Of a stretch of 22,049 nt of DNA, positions 7,197-13,775 are shown piece by piece; the stretch's first letter is position 1; the number at the start of each line of letters is the position of its first letter. The notes under the pieces were generated by a model, which was not told the DNA's origin, made no database searches, and was given only the letters and a program-made list of their open reading frames with translations. The DNA lies in NCBI GenBank assembly GCA_021812785.1, contig JAKAMR010000040.1:1-22049 (forward strand), given 5' to 3'. The position numbers were made by a program, and so were the translations under genes. This DNA is from Nitrospirota bacterium. GTDB taxonomy: Bacteria > Nitrospirota > Thermodesulfovibrionia > Thermodesulfovibrionales > JdFR-88.

Positions 7197-8029
7197 AGAT
7201 TTCCCGTCAGCCCCCTGTATATCATCTCAAACGCGAGTATGAGGATCACGAAACTGAACAGGTGGCGCAAAGCCGCAGTGGGCGCCTTGACCAGGACCCT
7301 GGAGCCAAGATACGCTCCGGCAAGCACGCCAAGCATCACGGGGAACGCAAGCCCAGGGTCTATGTAGCCGCGGTTCAGATAGACCCCGGCGCTTGCAGCC
7401 GCCGTAACCCCGATCATGAAATTGCTGGTTGTCGTGGAGACCTTGAAGGGGATGCGCATCATCTTGTCCATTGCTATAACCTTCACCACGCCCGCCCCTA
7501 TGCCCAGCAGGCCGGAAACGGTCCCTGCGCCAAACATCATGGCGAAGCCGGCAGGCACGTTGTGCACATAGTAGTCCTTGCTGCCCTCCCGCGTGGGATA
7601 GCTGGAATTCATCTTCAGATATGACGCAATCCTGTCCCGGCGGTAATCCAGAGGGCCTGGGCGCGGCGGTCTTGCCGATGCGATGGCGGAATAGATCAGC
7701 AGCAAGCCGAATATTATGGCGATGGCCGAGGTTGGTATCTTCTGGGCCAGAAAGGCCCCTGCAAGGGCCCCGAGAGTGGTCGCCATCTCAAGGAACATCC
7801 CGATCCTTATATTGCTTTGTCCCTCTTTCACATAGGAGGAAGCGGCACCGGAGGAGGTCGCAATGACGGATATCAGCGAGGCCCCGATGGCATAGCGGAT
7901 GTTGACGCCAAAACCCAGGGCCAGCAGAGGCACTATCACAACGCCGCCGCCAAGCCCCGTCAGCGCGCCGAAAAAACCCGCTACCAGGGAACCCATCCAG
8001 AGCAGAAGAGTAAAGACGGACGTGCTCAT
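7193..8029 (-). CDS. TauE/SafE-family anion permease
   Basis: A 278-residue polytopic protein built as two homologous halves, each opening with the glycine-rich family motif: FFGALTGLGGGVVIVPLL near residue 20 and VSGLLGIGAGVVKVIAM near residue 173. About eight transmembrane segments can be traced, with a hydrophilic central loop (about 120-155). Family members export or import sulfite, sulfoacetate, taurine-derived or other small organic anions; the substrate cannot be deduced. The ATG at 8029 has no recognisable ribosome-binding site, and an extended -10 motif (TGGTAAAAT) ends six bases before it. It lies 53 bases after the chemoreceptor gene on the same strand, so it may be co-transcribed or partly read from its own start. 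Confidence 0.87.
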   Translation of the reverse strand: MSTSVFTLLLWMGSLVAGFFGALTGLGGGVVIVPLLALGFGVNIRYAIGASLISVIATSSGAASSYVKEGQSNIRIGMFLEMATTLGALAGAFLAQKIPTSAIAIIFGLLLIYSAIASARPPRPGPLDYRRDRIASYLKMNSSYPTREGSKDYYVHNVPAGFAMMFGAGTVSGLLGIGAGVVKVIAMDKMMRIPFKVSTTTSNFMIGVTAAASAGVYLNRGYIDPGLAFPVMLGVLAGAYLGSRVLVKAPTAALRHLFSFVILILAFEMIYRGLTGNL

Positions 8030-8035
8030 GGAACG

Positions 8036-8044
8036 ATTTTACCA
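8036..8044 (-). promoter_or_regulatory. Possible extended -10 promoter giving a leaderless permease message
   Basis: TGGTAAAAT on the minus strand fits the extended -10 form TG-N-TAAAAT. No -35 is seen, and a self-complementary GGCGCCGGCGCC (8051-8062) occupies the region upstream. A start about seven bases downstream would fall at the ATG at 8029. Weak evidence, but it would explain the missing ribosome site. Confidence 0.3.
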
Positions 8045-8082
8045 GCAGAGGGCGCCGGCGCCTATAGGATATGCGAAATGTC

Positions 8083-9624
8083 TTAAGCTAAAGCGCCGCG
8101 GTTCCCCCCGCATTCACTTTTTATTCCGTCCAGAAGGGTCCCTATCTGCTCAGATACGCTCTCCATTTCCAGATATGCCTGCTGCGCCCTTGCCCTGTCG
8201 CCCGCGTTGAAGGTCCGGATGGCCTCCTTTGCCAGCGCGTGTATCTTCGAGTGCGGGCCGTCTATCTCCCTGAAATTCCGCATCTGTCCGCACATTCTCA
8301 TCCCCTCTCCAAAATACCATTGGCCGAACCTGCAATTGTGATGGTCCGGCACCTGGGAGGGGTCCATGGAGATGTCCCCCTTCAGGCAGGCCGCTATCTT
8401 GCCTGTGAACACCCTGTGGTCGGTCTTTGCGGTGTCCAGTATCATCAGCTCGCCGCCCCTCGTCCTGAAGACCGCTGTTGAGTTCCTCAGGTCCTCAACG
8501 ACCTTCGTAAGGGAATTCACCTCGTGCATTACATCGTCCGACATTTTCTGCGTATCGGACGATATCCTGGAGGTTTGCTCAATGTTCCTGGCCACCTCTT
8601 CGGATACCGCCGACTGCTCTTCAACGGCGGTGGCTATGCTGGCTATCTCGTCCTTCACCATCTGCACGTCCTGAACTATGTGTTCCAGCGAACTGCCGAC
8701 CTTCATAATGTAATCCCGCGCCTTGGTCACCTCGCCTGAGGCTTCCGTCATGCTCCGCGCCGTCTCGGAGGATTCCGCCTGGATGGCCCCTATTTTTTCG
8801 GAGACCTCCACCGTCGCCCGTATCGTCCTTTCGGCCAGCTTTCTTACCTCGTCGGCGACAACGGCAAATCCCCGGCCCTGCTCCCCGGCCCTTGCCGCTT
8901 CGATCGCCGCGTTAAGGGCCAAAAGGTTTGTCTGGTCGGCTATCTCCTTGATCACGGTCACAATGTCGCCTATCTCGGCGGCCCTTGCATTCAGCTTTTC
9001 CACCATTGAGGCAAGCTCCAGCGTTGAATCATAGACCCTGTTTACTGTGCCCACCGCGCCCGCGGCTATCCCGTTGCCGTCATTGGCGGTCCTCATTGCC
9101 TCTTCCGATCTTCCGGTGGCCGCGGAGGCATTCTTTGCTATGTCTATTATCGTCTGGCTCATCTCCTCCGCCGCAACGGCTATCTGATGGGCTTGCGAGG
9201 ACTGCTCGAGCGCCCCCCCGGCCATCTTTTCCGCCCTGGCCCTCAGAACATCCACCGCGGATATAACATTGTTGCCAGACAGGAGTATTTTGTTCACTGT
9301 CCCGCTGAATGAGGAGGCCATGCCGTCCACCGCACAGGCCAGGGTGTTGACCTCGTCGCCTTCCCCCCCCACGGATGGATCGACCCGCAGGTTTCCTTTG
9401 GATATCTCCTCAATATCATTTTTAAGCCTTTCAAGAGGAGATGCTATTTTCCTTTGTGCGATCAGCCATATGGCGGCCAGACTGGCAAGATCAAGGGCAA
9501 AAAAGGCCAGTTGTGCAATATTTGCCTGTGCCCCCGCCCCGTGCCTGAAGAAAACCAGGGTGTCAAGAAAAGACAGGGCCAGAAGCGCAAGCACCACAAT
9601 CCTGAGTTTTACGTTAATTTTCAT
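8083..9624 (-). CDS. Methyl-accepting chemotaxis protein with C-terminal CZB zinc domain
   Basis: A 513-residue chemoreceptor from the ATG at 9624, which has GGGAG eight bases upstream; ATG 9639 is possible and the listed extension to 9672 is not needed. Two transmembrane helices (about 9-26 and 36-57) enclose only some ten residues, so there is no periplasmic ligand domain. A HAMP region follows. The signalling tip [18 protein letters not shown] and the flanking methylation helices are well conserved. The last 110 residues form a CZB domain: DHRVF, then [11 protein letters not shown], then PHSKIHALA, giving the His/Cys/His/His zinc set. CZB domains respond to zinc and to oxidants such as hypochlorite in other bacteria. 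The likely input is therefore cytoplasmic or membrane-borne, redox or metal. A sigma-28-like promoter precedes it, and the TauE/SafE permease gene follows. Confidence 0.93.
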   Translation of the reverse strand: MKINVKLRIVVLALLALSFLDTLVFFRHGAGAQANIAQLAFFALDLASLAAIWLIAQRKIASPLERLKNDIEEISKGNLRVDPSVGGEGDEVNTLACAVDGMASSFSGTVNKILLSGNNVISAVDVLRARAEKMAGGALEQSSQAHQIAVAAEEMSQTIIDIAKNASAATGRSEEAMRTANDGNGIAAGAVGTVNRVYDSTLELASMVEKLNARAAEIGDIVTVIKEIADQTNLLALNAAIEAARAGEQGRGFAVVADEVRKLAERTIRATVEVSEKIGAIQAESSETARSMTEASGEVTKARDYIMKVGSSLEHIVQDVQMVKDEIASIATAVEEQSAVSEEVARNIEQTSRISSDTQKMSDDVMHEVNSLTKVVEDLRNSTAVFRTRGGELMILDTAKTDHRVFTGKIAACLKGDISMDPSQVPDHHNCRFGQWYFGEGMRMCGQMRNFREIDGPHSKIHALAKEAIRTFNAGDRARAQQAYLEMESVSEQIGTLLDGIKSECGGNRGALA

Positions 9625-9705
9625 GACATTTTCTCCCATTTCCCTCCCGGAAAAAATTTTCAAGTCTCCCAAGTTTTCCGTGCTGCATTTATTACTCTTT
9701 ATCTA

Positions 9706-9732
9706 TTATCGGAATTGTTATAAGATTTCTTA
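9706..9732 (-). promoter_or_regulatory. Sigma-28 (FliA)-like promoter of the chemoreceptor gene
   Basis: Minus strand: TAAGAAAT (9732-9725), 11 bases, TCCGATAA (9713-9706). The consensus is TAAAGTTT-N11-GCCGATAA. The -10 box matches seven of eight bases, the -35 matches TAA plus the final T, and the spacing is exact. The leader to the ATG at 9624 would be about 75 bases. Chemoreceptors are typical FliA targets, which supports the call. Confidence 0.6.
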
Positions 9733-10085
9733 AATTTTGAATTTTAGACAACCTTATAATTAGTTAAAAAATATTGAAACTCTCCTCTCCGAAGGCCAAG
9801 GCAAGGAGCGCTATCCCTGAAAAGAAAGGCAATCCAGGAAGACTATAATTTAATCATAAGGGGCATATTGGCAATGTTTGGGCTCAGAGCCAGACGGCCG
9901 ATCGTCCAAAAAAGAAAAAAGCCGCTTTAAACAAAAAACCACAAAAGACAAAAAACCTCGCATAAAAGGCGGCATCACGAAAAAAGTTTCGGGGTGGCGG
10001 CAGTATTTTTTTCCGGCGCTGCAAAAATAGTAGAGGTGTGAGCCAGGGTTTTTAAAAAAAAGGAATTGCCCCCAGGAGGTGGCGC
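9733..10085. other. Non-coding AT-rich gap between the divergent chemoreceptor and cupin genes
   Basis: The stretch holds no convincing gene. TATAAT occurs at 9755-9760 and 9844-9849 on the plus strand, but neither has a -35 at a proper distance. The part from 9905 to 10010 is adenine-rich with short lysine-like runs. The only functional element I can assign is the cupin ribosome site AGGAGGT at 10074-10080. No riboswitch fold was recognised by eye. Confidence 0.5.
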
Positions 10086-10544
10086 ATGAAAAGAATTTGG
10101 ATACCGTCATGCCTGTCACTTTTTTTATTTGTTTCCTCCGGGCTGGCGCGTTCAACCGGTTATGACAGCGCCGTCCGGGTTAAAGTCCTTCTAAAGTCAA
10201 ATAAAGCTGAAAACGGGCAGCCCATCCGGTATTTGAAAACAAAAAATCCTGAAATAACCGTCCTGGACGTTGTATTGCCGCCAGGGACGGAAACGGGGTG
10301 GCATTTCCATCCGGTGCCTGTGTACGCCTATGTCCTGTCCGGGACGCTGGAAGTAAAAATGGCGGAAGGGAAGCCGCGCCGCTTTAAGGCAGGTGACGTG
10401 ATCATCGAGCCCTTGAACACGCCTCATGATGGCCTGAATACCGGGGAAACGCCGGCGCACCTCATTGTTTTTTATACCGGCGAGGCCGGCAAGCCGTATG
10501 TGATCAGGCTGTCCGGACCGCTCCCGGGGAAAAAGCGTAAATGA
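10086..10544 (+). CDS. Exported single-domain cupin protein
   Basis: A 152-residue protein with an N-terminal signal peptide (basic MKR, then a hydrophobic stretch to about residue 20, likely cut after SGLA). The remainder is one cupin barrel. Motif 1 reads PPGTETGWHFHPVPVYAYVLSG: two metal-binding histidines are present, but the usual Glu of the HxH-x(3,4)-E motif is replaced by a hydrophobic or Tyr residue. Motif 2 reads FKAGDVIIEPLNTPHDGLN with the conserved His. This HPVPVYxYVL variant is, to my knowledge, common in small periplasmic cupins of unassigned function. The ATG has AGGAGGT five bases upstream. The gene stands alone between long gaps, so context does not suggest a substrate. Confidence 0.82.
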   Translation: MKRIWIPSCLSLFLFVSSGLARSTGYDSAVRVKVLLKSNKAENGQPIRYLKTKNPEITVLDVVLPPGTETGWHFHPVPVYAYVLSGTLEVKMAEGKPRRFKAGDVIIEPLNTPHDGLNTGETPAHLIVFYTGEAGKPYVIRLSGPLPGKKRK

Positions 10545-10978
10545 TCTGATGGCGGTAAGCCTTCGCAGGGTTCATGCGATGAGAGTCCCGTTTGCGGTGA
10601 TGCATTCCGGTCTGCCTAAATGTTAAAATGGAACAAGGCATAAAGGCTTTAAGCATGAGTGCTCAAGAGGTAATTTAGACGGACAGACTAAGACCGCAAA
10701 CTTCCATCCTTTGTGCAAAAAAATTCCCCCGCCGTAGATGTTTGTGCTGGCGCCAGCCAGAAAGAAAAAGAACATGAATGTGCCCTCCGGTTTTCTAAAT
10801 ATTTCCATGGAAACGGGACCTGGGAAAAGAAAAAGCCTGCCGGGCGAGCCTTGCATTTTGAGGCAGCCTTCGGATGAAAATGTTTTTGTTTTTTCCCTAT
10901 CCCGGGCGGGGTTGAGCGGTCTTTTTGGCTGAAAACGGCGGCCGGAGCGCTGAACGATCAAAGGAGTTTTTTGGCAAA
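10545..10978. other. 434-base gap before nuoE with no gene recognised
   Basis: Open frames here (for example minus strand 10961-10623 and plus strand 10738-10932) have low-complexity, unlikely compositions and no ribosome sites. A perfect 12-base palindrome GCTGGCGCCAGC lies at 10746-10757. TTAAAAT near 10621 could be a -10 but lacks a -35. No terminator for the cupin and no clear promoter for nuoE could be identified. AAAGGAG at 10960-10966 is the nuoE ribosome site. Confidence 0.4.
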
Positions 10979-11503
10979 ATGCAAAAGACAGGAAAACAGG
11001 AAAAACTTGGCGGCGCGGACGTAGGGGAACTGGAGGATATCTGCGCGCGGCACCGGAAGGAAAAAGGCGCCGTTATTTCCATACTCCAGGAGATACAGGA
11101 CGTGTTCGGCTATATTCCGGAGGACTGCATCAATTTTGTCGCGGCCAGGATGGAACTGCCGGCGAGCCATTTTTACGGTGTGGCCACTTTCTATTCCCAG
11201 TTCCATTTCAGCCCCAGGGGTAAAAATATAATAACCGTCTGTTGCGGGACGGCCTGCCACGTAAAGGGCTCCGAGAACCTCATAAGCGTACTGGGCAGAG
11301 AGCTTGGGATCCCAGAGGGGCGGGAGACCTCCGCGGACCAGAATTTCACCCTGGAGAAGGTGAACTGTGTGGGGGCATGCTCCATCGCTCCGGTCATTAT
11401 CATAAACAGGACCGTCCACGGGAAAACGAATGCGGACACGGTGGCAAAAGAGGTAAAGAGACTAAGGGGCGCGAAGGATGGAAAACAAGGTGGAAAAGAT
11501 TGA
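10979..11503 (+). CDS. nuoE: NuoE-like [2Fe-2S] subunit of an NAD-linked oxidoreductase
   Basis: A 174-residue thioredoxin-fold protein of the NuoE / HydC / HndA group. The cluster ligands are Cys88 and Cys93 (CCGTAC) and Cys130 and Cys134 (NCVGACSIAP), with the family C-x4-C and C-x3-C spacing. The helical N-terminal part contains GAVISILQEIQDVFGYIPED and FYGVATFYSQF, both typical. I use the ATG at 10979, with AAAGGAG twelve bases upstream. A TTG at 10925 is the only longer alternative and lacks support. The C terminus overlaps nuoF by 26 bases, so the two proteins form the electron-input (diaphorase) pair. They may serve complex I, an electron-bifurcating hydrogenase or a formate dehydrogenase. 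Confidence 0.9.
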   Translation: MQKTGKQEKLGGADVGELEDICARHRKEKGAVISILQEIQDVFGYIPEDCINFVAARMELPASHFYGVATFYSQFHFSPRGKNIITVCCGTACHVKGSENLISVLGRELGIPEGRETSADQNFTLEKVNCVGACSIAPVIIINRTVHGKTNADTVAKEVKRLRGAKDGKQGGKD

Positions 11504-13313
11504 AATAAAGGTGTGCATGGGCCCCGTCGGCATCACCGCCGGCGGCCCGGCGGTGCTCGATGCGTTCGGGGCCGAGCTGGAGCGCGCAGGCGTTTCGGCC
11601 AGGCTCGAAAAAAACTGCACAAGGCACAAGGTGGGCTGCAAGGGTTTTTGTTCGAGGGACGTCCTTGTGGACGTGGTAATGGACGGGCGCAGGACGACTT
11701 ACCAGTATGTAAAACCTCATATGGTGGCCAGGATCGTGCGGGAGCATATCATGGGGGGCGTGCCCGTTGCTGACTGGGAGGTTAATGAGGATTACCGCAC
11801 CTTCCATGACAGGCAGGTAAAGGTGGTCCTTTCCGATTGCGGCGAGATCGACCCCGAAGAAATAGGCGCCTACATTGAGGCGGGCGGGTACGAAGCGGTC
11901 AGGCGGGTGCTGGCCGGGATAACCCCCGAAGAGGTGATAGAGGAGGTAAAGCGGTCGGGCCTCAGGGGCAGGGGCGGCGCCGGTTTCCCCACCGGATTGA
12001 AATGGGAGGCGGCAAGAAAACAGCCTCCCGGGCTGAAATACATCATCTGCAACGCAGATGAAGGGGACCCGGGGGCTTTCATGGACCGTGCCGTCCTTGA
12101 GGGCAACCCGCACTCCGTCCTGGAAGGCATGATCGTGGCCGCATATGCCATCGGCGCGGAAGAGGGCTATGTGTACATAAGGGCGGAATATCCGCTTGCT
12201 GTTGAACGCCTTAAGAAGGCCATCGGGCAGGCCCGGGAAAAAAGTTTTCTCGGGAAGGATATCATGGGGACGGGCCTCAATTTCGACATCAAGATAAAGC
12301 TCGGGGCCGGAGCGTTCGTGTGCGGCGAAGAAACAGCACTGATAGCAAGCATCGAGGGGCAGAGGGGCATGCCGAGGGCAAAACCTCCCTTCCCCGTGGC
12401 AGGCGGGCTCTGGGGAAGGCCTACAGTGATAAACAACGTGGAGACCCTTGCCAACATCCCTTATATCATAAGGCGCGGGGCGGACTGGTTTTCCTCCATG
12501 GGCACCGAAAGGTCGAAGGGGACGAAAGTATTTGCGCTGACCGGGAAGATAAGGAACACGGGCCTCATAGAGGTCCCCATGGGGATGAGCATGAGGGAGA
12601 TAATCTTTTCAATAGGGGGAGGGATAGAGGGCGGCAAAAAGTTCAAGGCGGTGCAGATGGGCGGGCCCTCGGGCGGCTGCATACCCGAGCACCTGCTTGA
12701 CGTAAAGGTCTGCTACGAAAATCTGATGAAACTGGGGGCTATAATGGGCTCCGGCGGCATGATCGTTCTGGATGAGGACGACTGCATGGTGGAGGTGGCG
12801 AAATACTTCCTGAATTTCACCCAGATGGAGTCTTGCGGGAAATGCGTGCCCTGCCGCATCGGTACAAAAAGGCTTTACGAGATACTGGACCGCATTTCAA
12901 AAGGGGAAGGCAAAGAGGACGACCTGACTCTTCTGGAGAGACTTTCAAGGGATGTAAAACTGGCCTCCCTTTGCGGGCTCGGCCAGACCGCGCCGAACCC
13001 GGTATTGAGCACACTCCAGTATTTCAAGAGCGAGTTCGAGGCCCACATACAGGAGAAAAAATGTCCCGCAAAGGCCTGCAAGGCACTCAGCGTCTTCCGC
13101 ATACGGAAGGATCTGTGCAAAGGCTGCGGGGCCTGCATGAGGGCCTGCCCGGTTGCCGCCATCAGCGGCAGGCAAAAGGAGCCCCATGCAATAAACCGGG
13201 GCATATGCATCAAATGCGGCGGTTGTTTCGACGTCTGCAAATTCGGTGCCGTCCGGAAGGGCAAGGATCAAAAAAACGGAAAAGGTAAAAAAAGGAAGCT
13301 CATTTCAACATAA
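11478..13313 (+). CDS. nuoF: NuoF/HydB-like NADH-binding flavo-iron-sulfur subunit with ferredoxin tail
   Basis: A 611-residue protein with the domain order of HydB/HndC and NAD-linked formate dehydrogenase beta subunits. An N-terminal thioredoxin-like domain (1-110) comes first. The FMN/NADH core follows with RGRGGAGFPTG, NADEGDPGAFMDR and CGEETALIASIEG, then an SLBB domain. The [4Fe-4S] site is SCGKCVPCRIGT with a distant Cys in SLCGLGQTAP (about 452-500). A 2x[4Fe-4S] ferredoxin (CKGCGACMRACP and CIKCGGCFDVC) lies after residue 540, and the tail is lysine-rich. The N-terminal domain keeps Cys13, Cys54 and Cys58, but position 18, normally the second ligand (C-x4-C), is Gly. Cys47 is nearby, so the first [2Fe-2S] cluster may be lost or rearranged. 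Translation is coupled to nuoE. No catalytic subunit follows before the terminator. Confidence 0.9.
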   Translation: MENKVEKIEIKVCMGPVGITAGGPAVLDAFGAELERAGVSARLEKNCTRHKVGCKGFCSRDVLVDVVMDGRRTTYQYVKPHMVARIVREHIMGGVPVADWEVNEDYRTFHDRQVKVVLSDCGEIDPEEIGAYIEAGGYEAVRRVLAGITPEEVIEEVKRSGLRGRGGAGFPTGLKWEAARKQPPGLKYIICNADEGDPGAFMDRAVLEGNPHSVLEGMIVAAYAIGAEEGYVYIRAEYPLAVERLKKAIGQAREKSFLGKDIMGTGLNFDIKIKLGAGAFVCGEETALIASIEGQRGMPRAKPPFPVAGGLWGRPTVINNVETLANIPYIIRRGADWFSSMGTERSKGTKVFALTGKIRNTGLIEVPMGMSMREIIFSIGGGIEGGKKFKAVQMGGPSGGCIPEHLLDVKVCYENLMKLGAIMGSGGMIVLDEDDCMVEVAKYFLNFTQMESCGKCVPCRIGTKRLYEILDRISKGEGKEDDLTLLERLSRDVKLASLCGLGQTAPNPVLSTLQYFKSEFEAHIQEKKCPAKACKALSVFRIRKDLCKGCGACMRACPVAAISGRQKEPHAINRGICIKCGGCFDVCKFGAVRKGKDQKNGKGKKRKLIST

Positions 13314-13319
13314 ATTTTA

Positions 13320-13347
13320 GGGGGTGCCGGCAGCCGGCACCCCCTTT
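13320..13347. terminator. Hairpin terminator after nuoF
   Basis: GGGGGTGCCGGC and GCCGGCACCCCC form a 12-bp perfect inverted repeat around a single A (13320-13344), followed by only TTT. It begins six bases after the nuoF stop. The minus-strand lipoprotein reading frame ends 33 bases further right, and minus-strand transcripts would see CTAAAATTTA after the stem, so the hairpin may serve both convergent units. Confidence 0.75.
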
Positions 13348-13377
13348 CCCGATCCATCCCGCGGCCGGATTCCGGCA

Positions 13378-13775
13378 TTAATGGAATATGACGCCGATGC
13401 CGCTTCCAAACCCGCCCAAAGACCCCGGGCTGTAAACGTTGGTCCATGCAGAGCCGTCCGTGGAATCGAAAATGGCGCCTGCGTAGCTAACGCTGTTAAA
13501 GCCGGCCACAACGTACACTCCCTTTCCGTAGACGACGCCGGAGTAGCTAAAGCCGGAGCTCGTATCGATTGAAGCCGTGCTCCAGCTCTTGCCGTCAGCG
13601 GAGGTGAGGACTCCGGAGCCCGTTACCAAAAAGTTGCTGTTCGCAAAATAGGCCCCTCCGCTTGAACAGTTGAAACTGGCGCTGCTATATGATGAAGTCC
13701 AACTGGTCCCATTTGTGGAGTACGAGATGGAGCAGGCCGGGCTCTGCTCGTCCGGCATCACATATACGCCGCTGC
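13378..13775 (-). pseudogene. Detached C-terminal part of the lipoprotein gene (one-base frameshift)
   Basis: From about 13775 down to the stop at 13378 the minus strand continues the lipoprotein's repeat pattern in a different frame: SGVYVMPDEQ, then three more SxxGxxW repeats (STNGTSW, SADGKSW, STDGSAW) and a glycine-rich end. Inserting one base near 13771-13776 joins AYA to SGVYV and restores the spacing seen in the earlier repeats (AYGDGNFVVAG, AFGNGVYTVAE). The upstream part of this open frame, before the join, is out-of-frame noise. The break is either a real recent mutation or a sequencing/assembly error. An ATG overlaps the premature stop (TGATG), so some reinitiation is conceivable. 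Confidence 0.8.

Noticed and set aside
9850..10155. A 101-residue minus-strand frame upstream of the cupin
   Set aside because: It overlaps the cupin signal sequence, has no ribosome site and a composition dictated by the A-rich gap.
10623..10961. A 112-residue minus-strand frame in the gap before nuoE
   Set aside because: No ribosome site, Phe/Lys-rich low-complexity stretches and no recognisable motif.
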